NCBI RefSeq assembly: GCF_013401515.1
Contig: NZ_CP058529.1
Location: 2,294,001-2,358,000, forward strand
Source: Halorarum halophilum
GTDB lineage: Archaea; Halobacteriota; Halobacteria; Halobacteriales; Haloferacaceae
Length of the DNA: 64,000 nucleotides
Direction: 5' to 3'
Of this stretch, positions 24,458-33,502 are shown piece by piece. Made by a program: the position numbers and the translations under genes. The notes under the pieces are model-generated. The model had not been told where the DNA came from and did not search any database. It worked only from the letters and a program-made list of their open reading frames with translations. The first letter of the stretch is position 1. Each line of letters begins with the position of its first letter.

Positions 24458-26186
24458 GGAATCCATCTCGACCGGCGACGTCGACGACGTAAAAACATAC
24501 GTCACAGGTGCCCCGCATGGGGTCAACGTCCACTTCCAACTCAACGACAACAACCAGTTCTACGACGAGTGTCTGGAGGCGTGGCGCGAGATGCACAGCG
24601 AGACCGGTCGGAAGGGCCACTCGCATTACCCGTTCGCCCTGAGTCGTCTGAACGCCTCGTGGACGACCAACGACGACTACCAAACCGTGGGGATGTTCAG
24701 CACGGTGATGCACTACGGTCGCACCAACGACGACGGGTCGTGGACGCAGTACAATAGCTACCACCACAACCTGTACGACGACCCGTCGGCGGGGTCGCAG
24801 GGTATCGCCAAAAACGCCGCGAAGCGCAAAGTCATCGTCCACAAACGGTCGCCCGAACTCACGTACGAGGATGGGAACGCGTACAGTTGGCCAGCGGGAT
24901 GGCACTCGGACCAGACCTACGAGGGCACGGCCATCACCGTTCAAGCATCGTACGTTGATGACCTGACAGACGTCGTCGTCGACGCACTCGAACTCCTCGC
25001 CGCCGCGTACGGCAAGGAGAGGGTGAAAGAGTTCGCCAGCAGGGTCATCGACGAGACCGTACGCTTCGATAGCGTGGAAGTTCACCACCGCTTCGACCGG
25101 ATGATGACCGATGCCGCGGTCGAGACCCTCCGCGACTCCGCTCGTCTCGTGGCTACGGGAAACGCCGACGGTAAAGAGAAAGGCGAAATCGAAAAAGGCC
25201 ACTACAAGCTCTGGGGCTTCAGTTCGACGAACCTTGAGGAAATCGGGTTCGATGACACCATCGAGTACGAGTACGACCTCCGCGGCGAAACGTACACTGA
25301 CGAGGTCAAGTGTCACAAGCACTACCTCAAGGTCTACCAGCACCAACTCGCCGAACAGCTCGGCCCCAACCACGCGCTCGGCAATCCGAAACTTGAGGCC
25401 AAACTCTACAAGGCCCACCCCGCACCCGCGTGGGATGCGGTCATCGAACATCTTAACACCGTCTTGAATGCCCATATGGACTGGGCAGGCATCCAGCAGG
25501 ACGACCTCATCGCCGATGACTGGTACGACCCTAAAGGGAACGGCCCACTCGGCGGCAATGCCATCGAGACTACCATCCCCACGACGTACAAGACAAGACT
25601 CAAGGAGTACTTCAAATCTGATGGCCTGCAGAAAACCGTCATTGGGATGCTGTTCAATCGGCGTACAATGTCCGCCCATGACCTGATGCACCTCATCGTC
25701 CGCGAGAGCTACAACGGTCGTGTGTCGTACGACCGCCTCGCAGACCGAACGGGCCTATCGAAGTCTACCATCGGAAAGCACGTGAAGTCGTTCGAAGAGG
25801 AGAACCTAGTCAATAAGGAATCTCACGGACGCGCAGGGATGTTTGTTCACATCAGCGAGTTCGCTAAGAAGCACCTGTCAGGCCTTCTCAACAAGATGCG
25901 TGACCACGGAACGTTCGTAGACGAACTCCGCGAACGTCGCAAAGACCGCGAAACGGACGATTCGAAGAGCGACCACAACAACACTGCTCGCGAGCACGCT
26001 GACGAGGACGACGAGCGGAGGAAGGACGACCCGTCAACGCCAGAGCTGACTACCGTGGACACTCACTCTGTCGAGTCTACATGGGTTCCGTTGTCTGATA
26101 CTGGCTTCAGTCTCCAAGACGTGGCGTGGTACCTCACCGACGGTGTGTTCGGTGAGAATGATGTGGCTTTGAAACGCCACTCGTAG
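24447..26186 (+). CDS. Putative replication/maintenance protein of haloarchaeal mobile elements, 579 aa
   Basis: ATG at 24447 is used; GTG at 24438 is an alternative. The N-terminal 220 residues contain a conserved-looking block (YHHNLYDDPSAGSQGIAKNA, PAGWHSDQTYEG) that I associate with large proteins of haloarchaeal plasmids and proviruses. A C-terminal winged helix (SYDRLADRTGLSKSTIGKHV, about residues 430-475) is followed by a long charged tail. Gene position after dyads, AbrB-like regulator and recombinase fits a replication or partition role. No primase or rolling-circle motif is certain, so the function is inferred from context. Confidence 0.5.
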   Translation: MDGEESISTGDVDDVKTYVTGAPHGVNVHFQLNDNNQFYDECLEAWREMHSETGRKGHSHYPFALSRLNASWTTNDDYQTVGMFSTVMHYGRTNDDGSWTQYNSYHHNLYDDPSAGSQGIAKNAAKRKVIVHKRSPELTYEDGNAYSWPAGWHSDQTYEGTAITVQASYVDDLTDVVVDALELLAAAYGKERVKEFASRVIDETVRFDSVEVHHRFDRMMTDAAVETLRDSARLVATGNADGKEKGEIEKGHYKLWGFSSTNLEEIGFDDTIEYEYDLRGETYTDEVKCHKHYLKVYQHQLAEQLGPNHALGNPKLEAKLYKAHPAPAWDAVIEHLNTVLNAHMDWAGIQQDDLIADDWYDPKGNGPLGGNAIETTIPTTYKTRLKEYFKSDGLQKTVIGMLFNRRTMSAHDLMHLIVRESYNGRVSYDRLADRTGLSKSTIGKHVKSFEEENLVNKESHGRAGMFVHISEFAKKHLSGLLNKMRDHGTFVDELRERRKDRETDDSKSDHNNTAREHADEDDERRKDDPSTPELTTVDTHSVESTWVPLSDTGFSLQDVAWYLTDGVFGENDVALKRHS

Positions 26187-26767
26187 ACCCGCCCCCGGGG
26201 AAGCCCGGTCGTGAGCGACAGCCATGAACAATATTCTCTTTTCGTGGTATTCCGGCTGTTCAGCCCCGCCACATTGGTAAAAATTCTCACTCAGTACTGA
26301 GATACACCCGAGTTCAGTATGCTAGTCCCTCACAGGGTTGTGCAAATTGAAGAGAACGGAACCCACGTTTCGAAAGTGTGAATGGCACGCTCAACTCCTG
26401 AAGCGTACACAGACGGGTGTTTCAATTATCTTGTCTCACCAGTTTGTCGGCTACCCTCCCTTAGGCATATGCCGCTAACGCGGGGAGCTAATATCGGGGA
26501 CGCTCGCAGAACGCGAGCGCCCGTTTCAACATCCCAGAAATGGAGTGCACTATAGGAAAGTCACATCTTGATTCATTAGGGTATGCGACACTTCCTAGCA
26601 CCATACAAGTACGCAGGTCGGTGACTCTCGCCTCGAAAGGTACGCGAGTCTCCAGTCCGACTTCCGCGTCTCGTTGATATAGGAATCGCCAGTACTGTTG
26701 TTAGAACAGCGCTTGAGTTGTTCGCTCCATCCTCAACCTCCTTTGAAAGCCCCCTACAGGAATCTGG
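26187..26767. other. Non-coding gap of 581 bp
   Basis: Holds a perfect 12-bp palindrome CTCAGTACTGAG at 26291-26302 and a 7-bp-arm hairpin at 26501-26519. No ORF with a plausible start and composition was found. It may be the right edge of the plasmid-like segment, but no matching repeat to the left was found by eye. Confidence 0.4.
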
Positions 26768-26956
26768 TCAAAGAGAGACGTTTCCTGTACTGACTGCAGA
26801 CTCACCTCGAATGTGGTACATTGAGCCCCTGGAACCGCAGATAGCACACTCGTAACGCTCGTGGACGCCACCGTTGATAGTTCCAAAATCCGGCGGCTGT
26901 TCGGATACGGGGACGAGTTCTAATAGCCCCCCATCGAGGCAGTTTGAACATTCCAT
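26768..26956 (-). CDS. Small two-CxxC zinc-ribbon protein, 62 aa
   Basis: ATG at 26956 with a TATA-like GAAATATACC about 28-36 bp upstream. The product MECSNCLDGG ... YECAICGSRGSMYHIRG has two C-x2-C knuckles that would bind one zinc. Such micro-proteins are frequent in haloarchaea. It is isolated between the replication-like gene and the GmrSD-type gene. Confidence 0.6.
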   Translation of the reverse strand: MECSNCLDGGLLELVPVSEQPPDFGTINGGVHERYECAICGSRGSMYHIRGESAVSTGNVSL

Positions 26957-27222
26957 ATCACTGAATTGTGGGCCACCGGTTTAGGTATATTTCTACAATT
27001 GCCCCCTCCGCAAGGACAACCAGCAGCTGTTGACCACGGTCAGGCAAAGTCGCGGTCCGCAGGTCCGTGCGCTTGTCCGCGGCATGGCCACAGGTGAGTT
27101 ACTCCCGGACTTCCCAGTCATGGTACGATATTGCCCTGTTCGGGAACTATCGGTCAACGTACTGATGCAGGTCTTCGCAGGGCCCTATCATTTATTACAT
27201 CTCCTTACAACTCGGTGACACC

Positions 27223-29100
27223 GTGGTTGACGAGTTAACGCCTGAGACTAATTCAGTCGCAGAGACACTCCCTCAACTGAACAACTCACTGTTCATCCCG
27301 TGTCTTCAACGTGACTACTGTTGGAGTCAGAAGCAAGTAGAAATGCTCTGGGACTCGTTGCTACGCGGTCTCCCACTTGGGTCCCTGTTAATATGGGAGA
27401 GAACGGGCAGAAACCGTGAAGACCCCGCCTATGAGTTTATCAGGCATTACGTCGACGAACGAGGTTATTCACACGAAGAAGAGGTTCGTCGTTACAGCGA
27501 GCGACTCCCTGACTTTCCAGAATCATACTCACTGGTTCTTGATGGTCAACAGCGGTTGACCTCGTTCTATATCGGAATATTCGGGAGTTATACTACGCGA
27601 ATCCATGGAGCGTGGAAGAAGAACGAGAGTTCATACAATCGTCGACACCTATACCTTGACCTATTCTCTGGAACGAAGGATGACAACCATGACCGCGGTC
27701 TTGTACACGAATTCGACTTTAGGAAGAGTGGGGGCCTCAACAGTGCCGGCGATAGCTTTTGGCTCAAGGTAGGGGCTCTCATGGAGGGTGACGACGAGCT
27801 CACAACGGATGCGTTTCTCAAGGAGGAGCAGTTCTTAGACGAGGTTCGAGCTGAATTTCCAACATCACTTAGCGACGCTCAGCGGTCGGACGCGATGGAC
27901 AGCGCAAAGCAACTGTGGTCGGGGGTGCATGAGCGAGAAGCCATCCTGCACGAAACGACGATTACTGACGAAAAGACTGCTCGAGAGTTGTTCATCCGTC
28001 GAAACAAAGGTGGGATAGAACTCTCTGGAGTCGACATTCTGCTTGCATTGCTCACGGGGTATTGGGACACGGTTGAGGAAGCGGGAACTCCAACAGATGC
28101 AAAAAATGAGATTGAACAGCTCACCGAACGACTCTCCGGAAACGAACGGCTTTCTGAAGAGGGATTCTCGTTCGGCAAACGATTCACCCTCAGAACTCTG
28201 CTCTTGCTTTCCGGCGAGACACCTTCTTTCAGAAAAGATGGCCGATACGACGGTGAGCTTCTCACAACGGCAGAGGACATCTTCCGTGATAACGAGTTCG
28301 AACAGGCCATTGAGGATGCGTTCGAACTCGCTGCAGACCTGGGATTTCACGATGCAGCTCTCTCCAGCAAGACTGTCCTTACACCGGTTGTCCAATTTCT
28401 CTACGAGAATGACTATGATACATCTGGAGAGAACGAGAACATTCACTATTGGCTTGCCACGTCAGTGTTGAACAGCATCTTCGGTGACATCGGGTCACAG
28501 CAAGTACTCGAAACAGCCCGAAACCATGTCTGGGAATCTGATGGAGACGAATTCCCAGCAGTAGAGATATTAGAGGACTTGAGCGGTCGCGGAGCGACTA
28601 CACATCTTGACGAGGGGGTTCTCGACCAATTACTAAATGAAGTCAGCTACCAGTCGGGGGCTCGACTGAACGTACTATTAACACATCTCTATCATGGAGA
28701 CCGGCGTGCTGGCCACGCGGAGTACGAAGTAGACCACATATTCCCACGAGGGAAGTTATCTAAAGAGGAATTCCTCAAGCAGCACGATGTCGCACCAGAA
28801 CAGGTGGGCTGGTATCGGGAGCATCGAGACCATATCGCGAATCTACAGCTCCTCCCTAATGATGGAGAGAACCAATCGAAAGGCGACCGTGACTTCAGTG
28901 ATTGGTTAGAAAGAGTGGAAGCCAGTAAAGTAGATAATTTGACCGACAAAAAAGAGTACTTCGATATCCATCGAATTCCACGGGACGAATCTCTGCACAA
29001 GTACCCGCGGTTTGAACGTTTCTTGATGGATGAACGTGGACGGACGCAGCTCATAAGAGAAGAACTGAGGCGGACGTTGCCCCTCAATAACCCATATTGA
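27223..29100 (+). CDS. GmrSD-type (DUF262/HNH) modification-dependent restriction protein, single chain, 625 aa
   Basis: The N-terminal DUF262 part has LQRDYCWS (about 28-35), LLRGLPLGSLLIWE and LVLDGQQRLTSFYIG (about 106-120), the ParB-like nucleotide-binding loop of GmrS. The C-terminal part has an HNH-type site YEVDHIFPRGKL near 505 and HIANLQLLPNDGENQSKGDR near 540, as in GmrD. These enzymes cut modified (for example glucosylated) phage DNA. Here both halves are fused. GTG start at 27223 has TTTATTA about 28-34 bp upstream. The gene stands alone. Confidence 0.88.
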   Translation: MVDELTPETNSVAETLPQLNNSLFIPCLQRDYCWSQKQVEMLWDSLLRGLPLGSLLIWERTGRNREDPAYEFIRHYVDERGYSHEEEVRRYSERLPDFPESYSLVLDGQQRLTSFYIGIFGSYTTRIHGAWKKNESSYNRRHLYLDLFSGTKDDNHDRGLVHEFDFRKSGGLNSAGDSFWLKVGALMEGDDELTTDAFLKEEQFLDEVRAEFPTSLSDAQRSDAMDSAKQLWSGVHEREAILHETTITDEKTARELFIRRNKGGIELSGVDILLALLTGYWDTVEEAGTPTDAKNEIEQLTERLSGNERLSEEGFSFGKRFTLRTLLLLSGETPSFRKDGRYDGELLTTAEDIFRDNEFEQAIEDAFELAADLGFHDAALSSKTVLTPVVQFLYENDYDTSGENENIHYWLATSVLNSIFGDIGSQQVLETARNHVWESDGDEFPAVEILEDLSGRGATTHLDEGVLDQLLNEVSYQSGARLNVLLTHLYHGDRRAGHAEYEVDHIFPRGKLSKEEFLKQHDVAPEQVGWYREHRDHIANLQLLPNDGENQSKGDRDFSDWLERVEASKVDNLTDKKEYFDIHRIPRDESLHKYPRFERFLMDERGRTQLIREELRRTLPLNNPY

Positions 29101-29203
29101 CAAATATCTGACTTTTAGAGGTGATTCTGCAATATTGGAGGAAGGCTGAAGCGCATGGAAATGACATAGATACTGTTAATACGGTTGACTTTTTAGCCTT
29201 CTC

Positions 29204-29461
29204 GTGAACGTAAAGGAGTTTGAGGAACGGATTGACGGAAAGAGGAGAGAATTCGTAAAGAGGAGCGCAATGCCGCGTTGGGGTATAATGGCCAAATCAA
29301 AAGTTTACAAATATACCCCGATGGATGAGTGTCCTAATTGTAGTCGATATAAATATCAAGCAATAGAGATTGTGGAAGAGCACACTCTTCGTTCTAATGT
29401 AGTAGTCAACGGATTTAGGTGTGATGAGTGTGAATTGAGAGAGTTTATTGAGGATGAATAG
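29204..29461 (+). CDS. Small zinc-ribbon protein, 85 aa
   Basis: GTG start at 29204. The C-terminal half has DECPNCSRYKY ... GFRCDECELREF, two C-x2-C knuckles about 35 residues apart, preceded by a basic N-terminus (DGKRREFVKRS). AT-rich composition. It lies 103 bp after the GmrSD-type gene on the same strand and just before a broken gene. Function unknown. Confidence 0.55.
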   Translation: MNVKEFEERIDGKRREFVKRSAMPRWGIMAKSKVYKYTPMDECPNCSRYKYQAIEIVEEHTLRSNVVVNGFRCDECELREFIEDE

Positions 29462-29474
29462 CCTCAAATAATAG

Positions 29475-30145
29475 ATGATTGCCTATGTGGGCTATGCAAT
29501 CGCGTTTCTCTATTGGTTCATTGCATCAGCTCTCGCAGTATGAGCGCACAAATAGTGGGGGTGCGTATTTGCTGCGATTCTCCGGGTCAACGTTCGGTAA
29601 CTCGTGGAACGCTGGCTTCACTGCATATAAACACGGCTATATTAGGGGTGTCGAATCCCGGCAGTATACCGACTATCGGGAGTACGTGTACGAGGCTCAC
29701 GATGACGGAGTTGCTGACGGGTTCGCGGCACTCCTAGCAGAGGAAGCGACCAGCGAGGGTATCACTGGTAAGCGTGAGCAGGTCGAGTTCCTGATTGATT
29801 TCGTCCAGAATCTTCCCCTACGTGCCAGACGACGTCAGTACCGGGGCTGACGACTATGCGAAACGAATGTTGGAGTCGCTGGTTGACGGAGGGGGCGACT
29901 GTGAGGATTCCGCGATTATGCTCGCAAGTCTGCTGACAGCGGACTCGTTTGGTTATGGAACGGCGTTGTTCTTGCTTCCAGGTCACATGGCAGTGGATGT
30001 GAAAGGCGGTGAGGACATCGCCGGAACGTACTACGAGAAGCACAACGTTCGATACTACTACATTGAGACGACCGGTCGCGGATGGAGGGTTGGTGAGATT
30101 CCCGAGGAATACGAGAATGAAAGCGCGTACATCTATGTCCTCTGA
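29475..30145 (+). pseudogene. Frameshifted transglutaminase-like protein gene with N-terminal membrane anchor
   Basis: Three overlapping frames appear to make one protein. Frame A (29475-29543) encodes MIAYVGYAIAFLYWFIASAL, a membrane segment. Frame B (to 29850) continues with AYLLRFSGSTFGNSWNAGF and EYVYEAHDDGVADGF. Frame C (about 29805-30145) continues FPYVPDDVSTGADDYAKRM, then GDCEDSAIMLASLL, the Cys-containing motif of transglutaminase-like peptidases, then PGHMAVDVKGG with a His. The B-to-C break is at about 29808-29812 and could be one extra base. Either a real pseudogene or sequencing errors. Confidence 0.6.
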
Positions 30146-30448
30146 GTAAAACGGCTTTCGCAATTCCCATCTCTCTGCGTGCACCGCCGACCGCGCCGGC
30201 CAGTTGTGGTTGGTGAGGGTGAATGCTCGAGCAGTGCAGCCGTGCGATGAGTGATGCACCCGGTCAGCGTGCTTCCGAGGTTCAATCTGGGAATAAGCAT
30301 CCCGAGCGCCACCATGAAGAGCCGGAGGCCGACGCCGGTCAGGGTGAGCAGGCAAACAATGGAGCCGATTCAAGACTCCTCAACGCCACGAAAACCGATG
30401 GCAGTAGACAATATCGATATTTAGACTTCCCACCCTCCGTATGTCGCA
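30146..30448. other. Gap of 303 bp
   Basis: Separates the broken transglutaminase-like gene from the convergent SRAP gene. A hydrophobic minus-strand reading exists but has no start or promoter that I can defend. CAATATCGATATTTAGAC at about 30410 is AT-rich and might act in termination. Confidence 0.4.
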
Positions 30449-31147
30449 TTATCCGGCAAAATCGCCGAGCCCGGACTGGTCGCCGATGTCGAGTGCCTCA
30501 AGCAGGTCCGCCGAATCATTCCGCGGGCTGTTCACTCGCGTCGACACGGGGTAGGCGTGTAATTCCTCGCTTGGGTACGGCGTCAGCACCGACTGGAGTT
30601 TGTCGGGCGACCCGCCAGTGAGCCACGTCTCCTCGTGCTGTTCTTCGAGGATGACGGGCATCCGGTCGTGGATTGGGGCGACGACCTCGTTCGCATCTGT
30701 GGTGAGGATGGTGCAGGTGACGCGTGGCTCACCTTCCGCGGGCGTCCAAGTCTCCCACAATCCTGCGTACGCGAACGGAGAGCGGTCGGGGCGCTCGATG
30801 CGGTATGGCTGCTTCGACCCACGCGTGCCCGTCCACTCGTAGAAGCCGTCGGCGGGGATGAGACAGCGCCGCGACTCGAACGCCTCGCGGAACATGGGCT
30901 TCTCGGTGACAGTCTCTGAGCGCGCGTTGATGGGCTGGGGGCCCTCCTCGGGGTCGTCAGCCCACTGGGGGATGAAGCCCCACTCGAGCAGGTCGAACTC
31001 TGCGGGCGCGTCGTTCTGGATGGCGAGCAAGTCGTCCCTGGGAGCGATATTATACCGTGGGCGAATGGTGACGCCGGCAGCGGGATGGGCGTCGAACCGC
31101 TCCGTGAGGACGGTAAGGTCGATGGCGAGTGACGTGCGGCCGCACAT
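30449..31147 (-). CDS. SRAP-family protein (HMCES/YedK-like abasic-site shield), 232 aa
   Basis: The start is set at MCGRTS because SRAP proteins use Cys2, exposed after Met removal, to form a thiazolidine crosslink with abasic sites in single-stranded DNA. Further signatures: RYNIAPRDDLLAI, WGFIPQWADD, NARSETVTEKPMFREAF, RRCLIPADGFYEW (with the Glu) and the histidine in PIHDRMPVIL. All catalytic parts look intact. Phages and mobile elements often carry SRAP genes. It is transcribed with or just after the membrane-protein gene at 31217-32707 (69-bp gap). Confidence 0.93.
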   Translation of the reverse strand: MCGRTSLAIDLTVLTERFDAHPAAGVTIRPRYNIAPRDDLLAIQNDAPAEFDLLEWGFIPQWADDPEEGPQPINARSETVTEKPMFREAFESRRCLIPADGFYEWTGTRGSKQPYRIERPDRSPFAYAGLWETWTPAEGEPRVTCTILTTDANEVVAPIHDRMPVILEEQHEETWLTGGSPDKLQSVLTPYPSEELHAYPVSTRVNSPRNDSADLLEALDIGDQSGLGDFAG

Positions 31148-31216
31148 ACTGAAGAAATTGAACATGGACGGAGTTAGGTATAGCGTCGACAGCCTGGACT
31201 CGAGGGAGATTGGATA

Positions 31217-32707
31217 TCACCGCGACAGTTTCTGTCGAAAGTCGTCCCACGTCGTCGACCCGATTTCCTCGTTGCGCTCGCGTGCATCTTCGATGGCGGC
31301 TTCCACCTCACCGACTGCGTCGACGATAGCGTCTGCGTACGGGCCCTCGAACGAGTCCACCTGCGAGCGAACCACGTGCAGATGCGCTTCGATGTCACGC
31401 AGATGGTCCTCTCGCGCATAGTAGGAACTCCCGTTCTTCTTCTCCATCTTCACGAGGTTGATAGGGTTGTACCCGCGAAACATCGCATCTTCGTAATTGA
31501 TGTTGGCCGCTTCGAGCGCGGAATTCAGCGTCCGAACCGTGTCGCCAACTTTGCGGAACGAATTCCACATGAGATTCCGCGGGTGAATTGCCTGTGCCTG
31601 CTTGTGATTGAACATGCCCGAGTTCCGCCGGAGGTCCTCCTTGATGTCATACGGGTCAGGAGCCACGGCAGCGCGCGGGAACTGGAGGTACATCCGCCCA
31701 TCAGTCACGTAGTAGCGCACCACGTAGTACGCTGTGAGCGTCACCACAGGAGAGAATAGACATGCGAGCAGTATCGGAGAGTTGACCACTCGGGCGGGTC
31801 GGGTGAGATACGCGAGGACTATCACATAGCCGAACGGGACACGAGCGAGTGCCCCCCAGACCCACAGCCGCGGTTCGATATCAGTGAATCCGTCACGGTC
31901 TTCATAAAGCATCCGCCGGAAATCCCTGAGGCGAAGGGAAAGCGATAACGCGACACCGATGAATACCGTTGAAAGCGATTGTGTGTAGAGGCAGTACGCA
32001 GCGATGGTGAGTCCGAGAAACTGCGCCAAGTTTCCGTTGACCGTTAACGTCTTGCTCGACATTTGGTCACCGACATCCGAGAGGTCGTATCTCGTAAGGG
32101 CGTGCCAGCGGACGAGCCGGGACAGGATGTACATCACGGCGACGAGTGCTGTGAATACCCCCAGCCGCTTGTAGGGGACACGCGTGATGAGGTTGGGAGC
32201 GCCCCAGATGAGCGCGAAGATGACGGCCGGCGGCAGGACAGCGAGGACCTTGTACCACGTGAACTCCCAACTGAACGGTGCTTTTGGCTCTCGATGCGTC
32301 CGGTACTGTTTTCGATGCCAGTCCTTCGGTTGGTACGGGAGAATACCTCCAACAAAGTAGACGACCATCACAACGCCCGCCTGATACGCTGGGCTCGCTT
32401 CCACGGCGAGATACAGCGCATCAACTCGGTGGAGCAGGGCGAACAGCGGTGGGGCTGCAACCTCGGGGCCTCCCACGGGCAACGAGACGAGAAACAGGAT
32501 GACCGCCATGAGTGGTAGCGTGACGATGAGATACGCGACAGTGCGAGCGAGAGACCCGACGACGTGGTACAGATACGGGAAGAACCCTCGCATCCACCAG
32601 CGGAGCGGGTACACGAGACCAAGGAAAAACCACTCGGCCCACGCGTACACTTTCCCGAGACGCGTCGTCGGTTCTGGCTCTTCTTTAGTAATGAGAGTTC
32701 GGGACAT
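31217..32707 (-). CDS. Multi-pass membrane protein of unknown family, 496 aa
   Basis: About eight to nine hydrophobic segments are spread over residues 25-345 (for example VAYLIVTLPLMAVILFLVSL and VFTALVAVMYILSRLV). A soluble C-terminal domain of about 130 residues with charged helices follows (NYEDAMFRGYNPINLVKMEKK; AIVDAVGEVEAAIEDARERN). No catalytic motif is recognised. It heads a minus-strand stretch ending in SRAP. A membrane-acting effector or a secretion/conjugation component are both possible; neither is shown. Confidence 0.75.
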   Translation of the reverse strand: MSRTLITKEEPEPTTRLGKVYAWAEWFFLGLVYPLRWWMRGFFPYLYHVVGSLARTVAYLIVTLPLMAVILFLVSLPVGGPEVAAPPLFALLHRVDALYLAVEASPAYQAGVVMVVYFVGGILPYQPKDWHRKQYRTHREPKAPFSWEFTWYKVLAVLPPAVIFALIWGAPNLITRVPYKRLGVFTALVAVMYILSRLVRWHALTRYDLSDVGDQMSSKTLTVNGNLAQFLGLTIAAYCLYTQSLSTVFIGVALSLSLRLRDFRRMLYEDRDGFTDIEPRLWVWGALARVPFGYVIVLAYLTRPARVVNSPILLACLFSPVVTLTAYYVVRYYVTDGRMYLQFPRAAVAPDPYDIKEDLRRNSGMFNHKQAQAIHPRNLMWNSFRKVGDTVRTLNSALEAANINYEDAMFRGYNPINLVKMEKKNGSSYYAREDHLRDIEAHLHVVRSQVDSFEGPYADAIVDAVGEVEAAIEDARERNEEIGSTTWDDFRQKLSR

Positions 32708-32859
32708 ATGATGGGAAGGTTAGCTCTAATGGGCCTGTGAAGTAGCCATATATAATCATTTCAATTCCCCAGTCAATATTGAGAGTGGCCACTACCGGGA
32801 TGAAAGAGGAGAATGCGATTCACAGAAACTACCAACTCGGCTATACTCTTGTGGTTACC

Positions 32860-33501
32860 TTATTTGCCCGCCATTGATTTGCGAATTTCTGCTGCAAATT
32901 GTTCAGGGTTCCCCATGTTCCGCATTACGATTTCGAGCGAGCGCCCCCCACCACTAGCGACCCGTACATTACCCAGCCCCACAAGAGTCTCAGTAACGGT
33001 CTTCCGCTCCTGTACTCCCCGAACCTTTCTAAGGGGAAGTTCCTCTCTTCGTAATGCTAAAAATCGATACTCTTTGATTATTCGCTCTGTGGTTACGTAA
33101 TAGCTCGTAAGCTGATTGGACCAGTATGTGTAGAGCCCAGTGGAGAAAAAGAATAACCCTGTCACGAGTGAGATTGTTGGGTAAATGTAGGGAACCTGTG
33201 TGAAGTAGAGCAAATATACAGTTGCGATTAACAAGGGGAAGCCAACAACAACCTTCACAACTGCAACGCGTTGTGTCGGATGTCGTGTTGCGACTATTTC
33301 CTCGTTGTCTTGGAGACTGGGAGGTTCTGGTGAGACTCGTTGAACATACACACCGATAGCGGCGATGAATATTCCAAAGAAAAGGAAGGGGATGCCAACG
33401 TTGGTCGGATACTGAGACTGGCCGAAATATAGCCAGAGACCAGCAATTACAAATGGAGTTCCTAGAATCGTACTCCACCGTTGAGGGTTATTTCGAACCA
33501 T
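32860..33501 (-). CDS. Membrane protein with bacterial PH (DUF304-like) domain, 213 aa
   Basis: ATG at 33501 (MVRNNPQRWSTIL). Four hydrophobic segments are present in two pairs (about 12-55 and 90-130). The C-terminal part YYVTTERIIKEYRFLALRREELPLRKVRGV ... LVGLGNVRVASGG matches the YdbT/DUF304 bacterial PH domain. It begins 1 bp after the Tat-secreted protein gene ends (33503), so the two are co-transcribed and may work together at the membrane. Confidence 0.75.
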   Translation of the reverse strand: MVRNNPQRWSTILGTPFVIAGLWLYFGQSQYPTNVGIPFLFFGIFIAAIGVYVQRVSPEPPSLQDNEEIVATRHPTQRVAVVKVVVGFPLLIATVYLLYFTQVPYIYPTISLVTGLFFFSTGLYTYWSNQLTSYYVTTERIIKEYRFLALRREELPLRKVRGVQERKTVTETLVGLGNVRVASGGGRSLEIVMRNMGNPEQFAAEIRKSMAGK

Positions 33502-33502
33502 A

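Noticed and set aside
24408-25691. 427-codon minus-strand frame
   Set aside because: Antisense to the replication-like gene; Val/Arg/Asp-rich without motifs.
26291-26302. Perfect palindrome CTCAGTACTGAG sharing AGTACT with the att core
   Set aside because: Only six bases are shared and a 12-bp palindrome is expected now and then; no second copy at another boundary was found.
26501-26540. Hairpin followed by a GTTTCAA-like string, considered as CRISPR
   Set aside because: No regular repeat-spacer spacing in this area or elsewhere in the window and no cas genes; the CARF-like protein is not linked to an array.
30133-30315. Hydrophobic minus-strand reading in the gap before SRAP
   Set aside because: No start codon at the beginning of the hydrophobic stretch and no promoter; composition like a shadow.
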